From Candidatus Harrisonbacteria bacterium (GTDB taxonomy: Bacteria > Patescibacteriota > Minisyncoccia > UBA6257 > UBA11618), in the NCBI GenBank assembly GCA_023244865.1, contig JAHFLM010000002.1, positions 1 to 24,394 of the forward strand: DNA of 24,394 nucleotides, written 5' to 3'. The notes beneath the pieces are model-generated. The model had not been told where the DNA came from, made no database searches, and worked only from the letters and a program-made list of their open reading frames with translations. Of the stretch, positions 6,906-13,466 are shown in pieces. The translations under genes and the position numbers were made by a program. Position 1 is the first letter of the stretch. Each line of letters starts with the position of its first letter.

Positions 6906-7430
6906 ATGAAAACAGATCTTGAACCCGGTGATACCTTTGTCTTTAATATGGGCCTAAAAGTTGGTCTAGTCTTGAGAAACGATAATTTTCTTCTCATTCA
7001 CAGTCACATCCCATCAAAAGTTAATTTTGAAAGAGTCCAAAAACTCCCAGAAGACGCCAAGCTCTGCGACCCCCCATTTCGGGCGGAAGTTGAGTTAGCC
7101 ATCCAAGGCATCTGTATTGCAAATTGTTTCAAATTCGTCGTAAAAAACTTAGGGTCATCTGAACTCGTCCTGCTCTCACGAAGAGATCTAGTGAAAATGT
7201 TCGCTGGCAAACTGGTCAACATAACTCTCACAGAAACACTTCGAAAAAGTCGAGATCAAAAATCTGTCATGTGCAAAACCTTTCACCTAACCCCTGACAG
7301 CATAGACATAGAACTGCAAAACGGCCACCGCCTATCAATCGTCCCAGAAACCCTCACCGAAAATTCAGTCGGGGGGAGAATTAGCAACGGAGATATCGCT
7401 GGAACAAAACGAATAATCACCCTCGTCTAA
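6906..7430 (+). CDS. Hypothetical soluble protein (174 aa)
   Basis: AAAAGG about 9 nt before the ATG. It begins with a beta-rich part (LEPGDTFVFNMGLKVGLVL) that looks like a small barrel or ligand-binding strand set, then LIHSHIPSKV, and a region with Cys at LCDPPF and GICIANCF. The C-terminal third is again beta-rich (DSIDIELQNGHRLSIVPETL) and Ser/Thr-rich. No membrane helix or known motif. It lies 30 bp after the previous gene in the same operon. Confidence 0.6.
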   Translation: MKTDLEPGDTFVFNMGLKVGLVLRNDNFLLIHSHIPSKVNFERVQKLPEDAKLCDPPFRAEVELAIQGICIANCFKFVVKNLGSSELVLLSRRDLVKMFAGKLVNITLTETLRKSRDQKSVMCKTFHLTPDSIDIELQNGHRLSIVPETLTENSVGGRISNGDIAGTKRIITLV

Positions 7431-7565
7431 CGAGAAACAGAAAGGCCCAACAAAATCATGTCCAGATTAAACATAAGCTCTGGAGTTCTTTCATTACTGA
7501 GTAATGCATGAAACAGCAGGGACGACGAGCGACCTAAATTTTATTTCGAAGGTGATCTGTGCCAA

Positions 7566-7778
7566 ATGTCAGCCCAAGAAGAATTCTTAAGACAGCGTGG
7601 TTTTCATGTGGAAAGAAGCGATGTCTACCCAGTGCTTTATGATGAAGAGGAATATAGGCGAGCCCTTACAGCCATTTGGAATTTTAAAATCGATGGCTGG
7701 TGGCACTACAAAACAAAATACATCCAGTATGAAATCTGTACGGGCGAAAACTTCGATCAAGCCCTTCAATCTACCTAA
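7566..7778 (+). CDS. Hypothetical small protein (70 aa), perhaps 3' part of a longer interrupted frame
   Basis: The ATG has GAAGGTGAT about 11 nt upstream, an acceptable ribosome site. The protein starts with a charged helix (QEEFLRQRGFHVERSD) and is rich in Tyr and Trp afterwards (EEEYRRALTAIWNFKIDGWWHYK). The same frame continues upstream through 36 codons to an ATG at 7458 with a single TGA at 7509, so the original product may have been 106 residues. No family recognised. It sits 27 bp before the next gene in the operon. Confidence 0.55.
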   Translation: MSAQEEFLRQRGFHVERSDVYPVLYDEEEYRRALTAIWNFKIDGWWHYKTKYIQYEICTGENFDQALQST

Positions 7779-7805
7779 CCTAGAACCCCAAGAAAGGATC
7801 GACCT

Positions 7806-8171
7806 ATGCCGCTCCCATCAGTGACCGCATCTATCGAGTTAACCACCGAAAAATACTGGCAAGAGCTCGAAGCCTTAGCCATGGATGGAAAAATTGATAT
7901 GGGATTATCTAATATGTTGAAAGCTCTGATCAATTCACATCTTCGTGATACCAATCCACCAACGGCAAATACCGAACTCATAAAACTAGCTAAAGAACAA
8001 CTAAAAAATGGGATTTGGCTACGCGAGGCCAACGAAAAAACTGGTGCTCAATACTATTTCGACATCATGGTCTATGTTCCAAACGAAGACCCATCAGAAG
8101 GACTTCGTAAGTTCTTCAAGCTCATTCCCAAATATCCAAACGGTAGACTCAAATATCTAGATGATCTGTAA
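7806..8171 (+). CDS. Hypothetical soluble protein (121 aa)
   Basis: AAAGGA 7 nt before the ATG. The first half is helical (TTEKYWQELEALAMDGKIDMGLSNMLKALI), followed by LIKLAKEQLKNGIWLREANEKTG, a short strand (YYFDIMVYVP), and a basic helix-turn ending near LKYLDDL. It could be a small helical adaptor, but no motif identifies it. Last gene of the operon, directly followed by a terminator. Confidence 0.65.
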   Translation: MPLPSVTASIELTTEKYWQELEALAMDGKIDMGLSNMLKALINSHLRDTNPPTANTELIKLAKEQLKNGIWLREANEKTGAQYYFDIMVYVPNEDPSEGLRKFFKLIPKYPNGRLKYLDDL

Positions 8172-8189
8172 ATCCAAAAGTAAACTTTA

Positions 8190-8216
8190 AAACTAGCTCA
8201 GAAGCTAGTTTTTTTA
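8190..8216 (+). terminator. Intrinsic terminator
   Basis: AAACTAGCT, loop CAGA, AGCTAGTTTTTTT; closes the 6522-8171 operon. Confidence 0.85.
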
Positions 8217-8234
8217 TACCAAAATTTTATACTA

Positions 8235-8263
8235 TTGCTTTATTTTTAATCTTGTGATAATAT
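8235..8263 (+). promoter_or_regulatory. Probable promoter for the CxxC-x17-CxxC gene
   Basis: TTGCTT (8235-8240), 17 bp, TAATAT (8258-8263), within CTTGTGATAATATATGG. A small CTATTTTATATAG palindrome follows in the leader at 8284-8296. Confidence 0.45.
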
Positions 8264-8306
8264 ATGGTTAATTAAATAAATCGCTATTTTATATAGCAAA
8301 AAATCT

Positions 8307-8858
8307 ATGAAAAATTTTAGTAATGGTGGTGGTAGATCTGGTGGTGATAGACCTCGCTTCGGCGGTGGTAACTTTGGTGGTGGTAAGCCATCTTTTAATC
8401 GTGGTGGTGGCTTTGGCGGTAATCGCGATTCTCGCCCAACTCAAATGCATCCAGCCGTTTGCAGCACTTGCGGGAACGCCTGCGAAGTCCCTTTCCGCCC
8501 AACCGGCGATAAGCCAGTTTTCTGTAACAACTGTTTCCACAGAGAGGATCAAGGCAGTAGCAGATCCTTCGATAGAACCCCTAACAATCGCACTCCTCGC
8601 GAAAGCTTCATCGAAAAAGGCCCAGCATTCAAACCAGCTCCGCAGATGGAAGAACTCAAGAAATTAATCTGGTCCATGAATGTGAAGCTCGACAAATTAA
8701 TCGCCGCTACCAACAATCCATTAGAAGCTACAACGGAAAATGTTGAGGTAGAAACAGAAGAAGTAGTTGCTCCAGTTAAAAAAGCAAAAGCTAAGAAAAC
8801 CGAAGAGGTAGCCGAAGCTCCAAAAAAGAAAGCTACTAAGAAAGTTAAAAAAGCTTAA
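8307..8858 (+). CDS. CxxC-x17-CxxC zinc-ribbon protein with Gly/Arg-rich head and Lys/Ala-rich tail
   Basis: 183 aa. Residues 1-45 are a low-complexity Gly/Arg/Phe region (GGGRSGGDRPRFGGGNFGGG) like RNA-binding RGG tails. Next comes a zinc ribbon, CSTC, exactly 17 residues, CNNC, the signature of the CxxC-x17-CxxC domain widespread in CPR bacteria. A helix (EELKKLIWSMNVKLDKLI) may oligomerise. The C-terminus is a Lys/Ala/Glu tail (KKKATKKVKK) like histone H1-type nucleic-acid-binding tails. The layout suggests a nucleic-acid-binding protein; target unknown. Single gene with its own promoter and terminator. Confidence 0.82.
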   Translation: MKNFSNGGGRSGGDRPRFGGGNFGGGKPSFNRGGGFGGNRDSRPTQMHPAVCSTCGNACEVPFRPTGDKPVFCNNCFHREDQGSSRSFDRTPNNRTPRESFIEKGPAFKPAPQMEELKKLIWSMNVKLDKLIAATNNPLEATTENVEVETEEVVAPVKKAKAKKTEEVAEAPKKKATKKVKKA

Positions 8859-8868
8859 CTCTAAAATA

Positions 8869-8893
8869 TAAAACCCCTTGCAAGGGGTTTTAT
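8869..8893 (+). terminator. Intrinsic terminator
   Basis: AAAACCCCTTG / CAAGGGGTTTTATATTT hairpin 11 bp after the CxxC gene. Confidence 0.82.
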
Positions 8894-8914
8894 ATTTGTT
8901 AATAATTACTAAAT

Positions 8915-9274
8915 ATGAAAAAAGACAAAATCATTTATTGGATTACCACCGGCGCCCTCGGCTTATTTATTCTCCCAGGCATTTTCTACATCAATAGTCA
9001 GATGGCTATTGAAGGCACTCAACACCTCGGCCTCCCAGAGTGGTTTAGATGGGAAGCTAGTATTGCAAGTTTTCTTGGCGGCCTAGCTCTAGTCCTGCCA
9101 TTTATTAACAAGCGCCTCAAAGAATGGGCTTACGTTGGTCTAGGCATCACCTATATCTCAGCCTTAATCGCCCATCTTTCTATCGACGGCCTAATCGCCA
9201 TGTCTTTCGCCCCGATAGTCACGTTTATTTTCCTTGCCATCTCCTATATCTACTACCACAAACTAAACGACTAA
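8915..9274 (+). CDS. DoxX-like family membrane protein (119 aa)
   Basis: Four membrane helices at about 8-26, 48-64, 72-88 and 93-113. The first loop has the DoxX-like pattern GTQHLGLPEWFRWEASIASFLGGLALVLPF, where the Leu-Gly-Leu-Pro turn and the Gly-Gly of helix 2 are typical. This family (DoxX_2 type) is small, redox-associated in some bacteria and usually of unknown substrate. No Shine-Dalgarno is visible. It is unlike the DoxX gene at 12277 at residue level. Confidence 0.75.
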   Translation: MKKDKIIYWITTGALGLFILPGIFYINSQMAIEGTQHLGLPEWFRWEASIASFLGGLALVLPFINKRLKEWAYVGLGITYISALIAHLSIDGLIAMSFAPIVTFIFLAISYIYYHKLND

Positions 9275-9328
9275 ATCATCAATTTGACAATATAGCCCCA
9301 GAAGCACAGGCTATACAAACACGCCCCC

Positions 9329-9556
9329 ATGAAAAATCTATTTAAAAAATTCTGGGATTACCTTCTTTATATTACTAACAACGAAAAAGAATCCCGCCAT
9401 GAGCAGCTATTCGACGTCCTCTTTTTTTTCGTTAACACCATCGGCCTTATCTTTGGTATCTATTTATTAACCACTCACGATGAACCTCAATGGATCCCGT
9501 TTTTAATCATCGAATACTCTTGGGCTCTAGACAACATGCGCCACAACCGCCCATAA
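9329..9556 (+). CDS. Small hypothetical protein with membrane helices (75 aa)
   Basis: Basic/aromatic N-terminus (KNLFKKFWDYLLYITNNEKESRHEQ), one helix at about 28-46 (FDVLFFFVNTIGLIFGIYLL), and a second hydrophobic stretch (WIPFLIIEYSWAL) near the end. No ribosome site. It follows the DoxX-like gene by 54 bp and may be co-transcribed. No family recognised. Confidence 0.5.
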   Translation: MKNLFKKFWDYLLYITNNEKESRHEQLFDVLFFFVNTIGLIFGIYLLTTHDEPQWIPFLIIEYSWALDNMRHNRP

Positions 9557-9565
9557 AAACCTCTT

Positions 9566-9590
9566 GTCATTCCTGCGTAAGCAGGAATCT
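9566..9590. repeat. Palindromic dispersed repeat (GTCATTC...GAATCT type)
   Basis: GTCATTCCTGC, GTAA, GCAGGAATCT: a near-perfect hairpin of a type scattered in many bacterial genomes. It has the same ends (GTCATTC...GAATCT) as the larger elements at 12018-12191 and 22192-22293. Confidence 0.75.
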
Positions 9591-9611
9591 TAAGTCTTAT
9601 AGACTAAATTA

Positions 9612-9655
9612 CGAAAAATAAAAAATCGTCGTAGTTTTTAAAACTACGACGATTT
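9612..9655 (-). terminator. Intrinsic terminator for the 9681 gene (minus strand)
   Basis: A 16-bp stem (9623-9638 with 9640-9655) around one base, followed on the minus strand by a T-rich run (9612-9624). Core AAATCGTCGTAGTTTT. It may also stop plus-strand transcripts poorly. Confidence 0.8.
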
Positions 9656-9680
9656 GAGCTCGCACCTCTGAATCAAGCCA

Positions 9681-10235
9681 TCACCAAGTATCCACCTCTT
9701 CGGGGATCTCACCGCCAACAATCTCCACAATAGGACAAAATCTTTGCTTCTTCGCCCGAATCATCCCCAAACACAATTGACCAGTTTCCGAAGCAATCAT
9801 TTTTTTCAAACCCAATCTAAGAAAAATAACTAATACCACAAGTAAAACGATCGCAATTAAAATTCCAACAATAGCCCAAAACACGGTTGAGGAAAAAACC
9901 ATTAGAGCAAACCCGCCAAATAAAATAATATGATCTCGGATCAACCAGCTCAAAACAAAAGCTAAAATATAAATCGGGTAAATTCGCCTACCCTTCACAA
10001 CGGGCCAGTGTTTAAAGTCAACCATCTCCATTTTTTTACTGTTACTATCAAAACCAGGTCTCTTAGCAAAAAGAAAACCGACTAAAGAGGCGAATGCCAA
10101 AATAACTAAAGCAATGCAAGTAACAAACAAATAAATAATAGAAACTGGGATCAAATTTAAAACAAATCTCCAAAATAAATTACACAGATTACTCTGATCA
10201 GGAACTTGCCAATCCTTCCTCCAAAAATAAGCCAC
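9681..10235 (-). CDS. Multi-pass membrane protein (184 aa), unknown
   Basis: GTG start at 10235 giving MAYFWRKDWQVPDQSN; an upstream AAAGGTGG lies rather far away (about 14 nt). Two long hydrophobic regions are seen: residues 22-55 (LNLIPVSIIYLFVTCIALVILAF, probably two helices) and about 90-145 (ILAFVLSWLIRDHIILF through IAIVLLVVLVIFLRL, three helices). Between them is a soluble loop with VVKGRRIYPIY. The C-terminal 35 residues are soluble, with two Cys (QLCLGMIRAKKQRFCP). No family recognised; probably a CPR membrane protein of unknown role. Confidence 0.6.
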   Translation of the reverse strand: MAYFWRKDWQVPDQSNLCNLFWRFVLNLIPVSIIYLFVTCIALVILAFASLVGFLFAKRPGFDSNSKKMEMVDFKHWPVVKGRRIYPIYILAFVLSWLIRDHIILFGGFALMVFSSTVFWAIVGILIAIVLLVVLVIFLRLGLKKMIASETGQLCLGMIRAKKQRFCPIVEIVGGEIPEEVDTW

Positions 10236-10351
10236 TTAGCAAACAAATCCACCTTTTTTTATCTTCACAATAGAGCTCCTTTCACAGAGAAGTTAGTATA
10301 AGTTTTCAAACAACTTGGCCAAATAATACCAATTAACTCAAATAATGTCAA

Positions 10352-10382
10352 ATAAAAATCCGGGAATCTTAGCCCCGGATTT
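10352..10382 (-). terminator. Intrinsic terminator for the VOC gene (minus strand)
   Basis: AAATCCGGGGC / CCCGGATTT stem (10356-10364 with 10374-10382) followed on the minus strand by TTTTTATTT. Confidence 0.8.
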
Positions 10383-10396
10383 ATCTCAATTAATAC

Positions 10397-10972
10397 CTAG
10401 TTAAATTTCTCCGTCGATTTCATTAAATCACCCACATTATCAGGCAAGAAAAACCCATCAAACGCGTTGAAGCGTTGAATGTATTCAGTAATCTCACCAG
10501 TAAATTCCGATGGATGAGTAAAAACCTGAAGTAATCCATTCGCCTTATCACCAATAATCTGCTCACTCGTAAATTGCTCACCCGAAGCTCGCAACACATC
10601 CACCAATTTCCCAATATCAAGCGTCTCATAAGCCGTGTGATGTACTCTCGCTCCATGCTTATCAACGTACTTTTGCACCACCGTTTCAGCATCAGAGCCT
10701 TCAGTAATCACAATTGCCGGAAAATTATCACAACCAAACCCTCGTGACACATCAAAAGCAGGCTTCATGACTGTTAAAAGAGATCTCTCCTTTTCGATAG
10801 TAAAAACCTTCCACTGCATATAAGGCGTTCGCCGCATATATTCCAAAGTCGCTCGCTCTCGATCGCCAGTCGCTACTCGATAAGCAATATGATCAATTCC
10901 GCGCACTAACTTTATAGCACCAGATTGCCTTTGCCACTCCACAATCCGATCAATCTCATCTTGAATATTCAT
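10397..10972 (-). CDS. VOC superfamily protein resembling the 4-hydroxyphenylpyruvate dioxygenase metal domain
   Basis: 191 aa from the ATG at 10972, chosen because AAGGGAG lies 8 nt upstream; an in-frame ATG at 11047 has no ribosome site. The order of possible metal ligands follows the HPPD type: His28 in RGIDHIAYRV, His111 or 112 in RVHHTAYE, and Glu163 in GEITEYIQR just after LLQVFTHP. HPPD has His-His-Glu and the same QxF...E-x-IQR layout. One paired beta-alpha-beta fold fits the length. It may be an Fe-dependent oxygenase or an isomerase; substrate unknown. A CCCCGT/ACGGGG hairpin sits in its leader at about 11012-11031. Confidence 0.72.
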   Translation of the reverse strand: MNIQDEIDRIVEWQRQSGAIKLVRGIDHIAYRVATGDRERATLEYMRRTPYMQWKVFTIEKERSLLTVMKPAFDVSRGFGCDNFPAIVITEGSDAETVVQKYVDKHGARVHHTAYETLDIGKLVDVLRASGEQFTSEQIIGDKANGLLQVFTHPSEFTGEITEYIQRFNAFDGFFLPDNVGDLMKSTEKFN

Positions 10973-11148
10973 AGCAGGAACTCCCTTGGTAAGCCGAATG
11001 ATATAGGCCCCGTACGAATTCACGGGGTAAACTCCGGCTACTTTCATTAAGAAAATTAATTAACCAGTTCAAAAAACTATCCTCAAACTATCATGATCTA
11101 AATTTCCTAGCAATATTAAGCCTCAAATAAAAATGTTAAAATAAACCC

Positions 11149-11979
11149 ATGAAAGTTTTTGCCATTGTTTTACTTTTGGTCATCAACTTAATTTTTACCT
11201 ACCTAGTTTACGATCCAAGTAAATCATTAAAAGAAAATTTTACTCGACCCGACACAATCAATAAAGAACTGCAAAGTTTAGTTTTTGATGATTACATTTT
11301 AAAAATCCAAGAAACCGTCCTAAGAAATGATCCAGCCACTCTCGGCACTATTAATGGCGAAATAGATAATGAAATCACTAAGACCAAAAAAATAATTTTC
11401 AGCTACCCCAATTCCAAAGAACTCCTCCCTCCAAAAATAACTAAGGTCAACGATTCTCTAGCTCTAGCCAGCCTCACCTCCAATCATTCCTGCAACGAAA
11501 CCAACGTTTATTACCCCATTAATGGAGCCACCTTCCAAACCGCCAAAGTCCAGTTAATTAAAAATTGCCAAACTAATTTATCCGAACTATTTATAAACGA
11601 CCAAAAAGTTACCTTTGAAATAGATAAAAATGGCTGCGACGTAAACCTCTGCAAAGACAACCAAACCTCCTGCCTCAAAACCACCCCCCACCTCAAAAGC
11701 CTTTCCACAACAAATAAAAAAATCCTGCTCGACGAACCCCTCTTCTGCGACATCTCAATGAGTGGTAGCGATTTTTTCCCCAACCTAAAAATCCGCCTCG
11801 ATGGCTGGAATGCGGAAATTAATCACATATATTTCACTCTCATCGTCGCCAAAGCCAAAGCTATCAACCAAGGCCAAGACGACGAAGTCTACAACATGTT
11901 GACCTACTACTTCGACACCGAAACCAACGAACTAGTCCCCATCAGTTCCGTCCCCACCAACTTATTCCCTTTTGAGTAA
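11149..11979 (+). CDS. Membrane-anchored Cys-rich extracytoplasmic protein (276 aa), unknown
   Basis: Residues 2-20 form an N-terminal anchor (VFAIVLLLVINLIFTYLVY); the rest appears to be outside the membrane. The central part holds several Cys (CNET, CQTN, CDVNLC, SCLK, CDIS), enough for disulphides or metal binding. It is Asn/Thr/Lys-rich, and the C-terminal third is beta-strand-rich. TAAAAT at 11137-11142 (in TGTTAAAAT) lies 6 nt before the ATG with no ribosome site, suggesting a leaderless mRNA. No family recognised. Confidence 0.6.
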   Translation: MKVFAIVLLLVINLIFTYLVYDPSKSLKENFTRPDTINKELQSLVFDDYILKIQETVLRNDPATLGTINGEIDNEITKTKKIIFSYPNSKELLPPKITKVNDSLALASLTSNHSCNETNVYYPINGATFQTAKVQLIKNCQTNLSELFINDQKVTFEIDKNGCDVNLCKDNQTSCLKTTPHLKSLSTTNKKILLDEPLFCDISMSGSDFFPNLKIRLDGWNAEINHIYFTLIVAKAKAINQGQDDEVYNMLTYYFDTETNELVPISSVPTNLFPFE

Positions 11980-12017
11980 ACGCCCCCGCTTGCCATTGCG
12001 AGTTTAATTTTCATATT

Positions 12018-12191
12018 GTCATTCAGAGGCAAACTTTATTTAATTTATTTTTATCAATATTGAATAGATTCCACGTCTCAATTCCGAATCGATTTTTATA
12101 AAGTAAAAAATCGAACGGAATTGGACTCTGAATGACATTAATAAAAAAATAAATTAACTATAAAGTTTAGCCGTGGAATCTATTCAATATT
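12018..12191. repeat. Nested GTCATTCAGAG / CGTGGAATCTATTC palindromic elements
   Basis: The outer element runs from GTCATTCAGAG (12018-12028) through one arm (AAACTTTATTTAATTTA), is interrupted, then resumes with the matching arm (TAAATTAACTATAAAGTTT) and ends CGTGGAATCTATTC...ATT (about 12172-12191). Inside it sits a second, reverse-oriented element (about 12055-12137): AATATTGAATAGATTCCACG, its own hairpin (CAATTCCG...CGGAATTG) and CTCTGAATGAC. A simpler copy lies at 22192-22293. The region 11980-12204 otherwise holds no gene. Confidence 0.65.
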
Positions 12192-12204
12192 TAAAACTAA
12201 TTCC

Positions 12205-12227
12205 GAACTCCCTCGCTGGGAGTTTTT
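12205..12227 (+). terminator. Intrinsic terminator
   Basis: GAACTCCC, loop TCGCT, GGGAGTTTTT. It would end transcripts from the 11149 gene after passing the repeat element. Confidence 0.7.
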
Positions 12228-12276
12228 AATTATGCTAAAATTAAACCTGTCGTAAAAAAATATTTATAAAAAATAA

Positions 12277-12660
12277 ATGCACAAAAATCAAGATCTCGGC
12301 CTTTTACTTTTAAGACTAGGGCTTGCCGCCGTCTTTTTCTTTCATGGTCTAGATAAGCTCAATAACATCGATGGAGTGATCGGCTTCTTTAGTAGTCTCG
12401 GCCTTTCAGCCTTCTTTGCTTACTTAGTCGCCATAGTAGAAACCTTAGGAGGTCTAGCTCTCTTCCTCGGCCTCTGGGTCGAGAAAACAGCCCTAGCCCT
12501 ATCTGTGGTCATGCTCATTGCTATCTACTTGGTAAAATTTAGCAAGGGCTTTTTCAGCGGCTATGAGTTCGATTTAATGCTATTATTGAGCGCCCTCGCC
12601 ATCTCCATAATGGGTTCTGGTTCCTACACCGTAAAGCACTGGCTCAAAAACAGAAATTAA
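12277..12660 (+). CDS. DoxX family membrane protein (127 aa)
   Basis: Four-helix membrane protein of the DoxX family. Helix 1 carries the characteristic LLLRLGLAAVFFFHGLDKL, followed by helices at about 42-62 (FFAYLVAIVETLGGLALFLGL), 69-86 and 98-114. The length is typical. DoxX proteins are linked to redox or sulfur metabolism in some bacteria, but the activity is not established for this branch. TATAAA at 12265-12270 lies 6 nt before the ATG with no ribosome site, suggesting a leaderless transcript. A long hairpin terminator follows. Confidence 0.85.
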   Translation: MHKNQDLGLLLLRLGLAAVFFFHGLDKLNNIDGVIGFFSSLGLSAFFAYLVAIVETLGGLALFLGLWVEKTALALSVVMLIAIYLVKFSKGFFSGYEFDLMLLLSALAISIMGSGSYTVKHWLKNRN

Positions 12661-12672
12661 AATTATGAATTT

Positions 12673-12709
12673 GATCAAAAAAGCCCTTATGATAAGGGCT
12701 TTTTTGATC
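12673..12709 (+). terminator. Intrinsic terminator (long symmetric hairpin)
   Basis: GATCAAAAAAGCCCTTAT, G, then the complement through AAGGGCTTTTTTGATC. It ends the DoxX gene and symmetry allows action in both directions. Confidence 0.85.
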
Positions 12710-12710
12710 T

Positions 12711-12990
12711 TTACCCCATTAGATAATTCTAGGTTTAAGTAACTATCTAACGGGGTTTACCCCATTAGATAATTCTAGGTTTAAGTAACTATCTAAAGGG
12801 GTTTACCCCATTAGATAATTCTAGGTTTAAGTAACTATCTAAAGGGGTTTACCCCATTAGATAATTCTAGGTTTAAGTAACTATCTAACGGGGTTTACCC
12901 CATTAGATAATTCTAGGTTTAAGTAACTATCTAACGGGGTTTACCCCATTAGATAATTCTAGGTTTAAGTAACTATCTAACGGGGTTTAC
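12711..12990. repeat. Tandem array of six 46-bp palindromic units
   Basis: Units start at 12714, 12760, 12806, 12852, 12898 and 12944, exact period 46. Each is CCCCATTAGATAATTC, TAGGTTTAAGTAAC, TATCTAACGGGG, plus a TTTA spacer. The arms TTAGATA/TATCTAA and CCCC/GGGG pair with one mismatch; units 2 and 3 have TAAAGGGG instead of TAACGGGG. The junctions GGGGTTTACCCC are also palindromic. Units are otherwise near-identical, implying recent expansion. The array fills the gap between the DoxX terminator and the rnpB promoter. Confidence 0.95.
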
Positions 12991-13015
12991 AAAATAGCTA
13001 TTTTTATGCTATAAT
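12986..13015 (+). promoter_or_regulatory. Promoter of the RNase P RNA gene
   Basis: Extended -10 TGCTATAAT (13007-13015) and a -35-like TTTACA (12986-12991), spacer 18. The -35 lies on the GGGGTTTAC end of the last tandem repeat. The predicted start (about 13022) matches the 5' base of the rnpB P1 helix. Confidence 0.72.
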
Positions 13016-13022
13016 ATAAAAT

Positions 13023-13394
13023 AGGAATTGAGATGACAGCGTTTGGCCTAAAAACCAGATGAGGAAAGTCCGGACACTTTTTCGAATTTCGAAAAAAAGG
13101 TAGCAGTCGCAAGGCTGTCGAGTATAAATTTTAAGAGGCAACTTTTAAAACGAAGCTAGAGGTGCGAACAGAAACGCTAGTCGCCGAAAGGTTACTAGGA
13201 GCCATTATCTCAAGAAGGCAACTTCTCGGCTCAGTTTGGCCATAGAGACACAAAGCCAAAATGAAACGGCAAAATCCTTACCCGAGTGCAAGGCCGTGCC
13301 ATTCGATTAGTTTAGGGCTTGCCCTGAGCAAAGTCGAAGGGAGTGCCGCATTAGACAAATTGTCATCTAAACAGAATCCGGCTTATCAATTCCT
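13023..13394 (+). ncRNA. rnpB: RNase P RNA (bacterial type)
   Basis: Catalytic RNA that cleaves the 5' leader from pre-tRNAs. Both ends are visible: the P1 helix pairs AGGAATTGA (13023-13031) with TCAATTCCT (13386-13394). The hallmark GAGGAAAGTCCGGACAC follows the 5' strand, and later conserved stretches are seen (ATGAAACGGCAAAATCC, GAGTGCAAGGCC, ACAGAATCCGGCTTAT). Length is about 372 nt. A 20-nt palindromic insertion (CCCTGAGCAAAGTCGAAGGG, near 13327-13346) sits in the 3' half and resembles a common dispersed repeat. A terminator follows. Confidence 0.95.
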
Positions 13395-13399
13395 AGCTT

Positions 13400-13424
13400 A
13401 AACCGCCTTCGGGCGGTTTTTGCT
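13400..13424 (+). terminator. rnpB terminator
   Basis: AAACCGCC, TTCG tetraloop, GGGCGGTTTTTGC, 6 bp after the P1 helix. Confidence 0.88.
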
Positions 13425-13466
13425 TTATAAAAAAATCCCACGCTCACCGCGCAGGATTCAACTTTA

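Noticed and set aside
7509..7511. TGA as Gly or Trp (alternative code)
   Set aside because: TGA ends the genes at 2787 and 6378 directly before terminators, and TGG is used for Trp.
9284..9317. Promoter TTGACA...TATACA before 9329
   Set aside because: The spacer is about 22 bp, too long for a normal sigma70 promoter.
12711..12990. CRISPR array
   Set aside because: The units are contiguous with only a 4-nt identical spacer and internal palindromes; there are no variable spacers and no cas genes.
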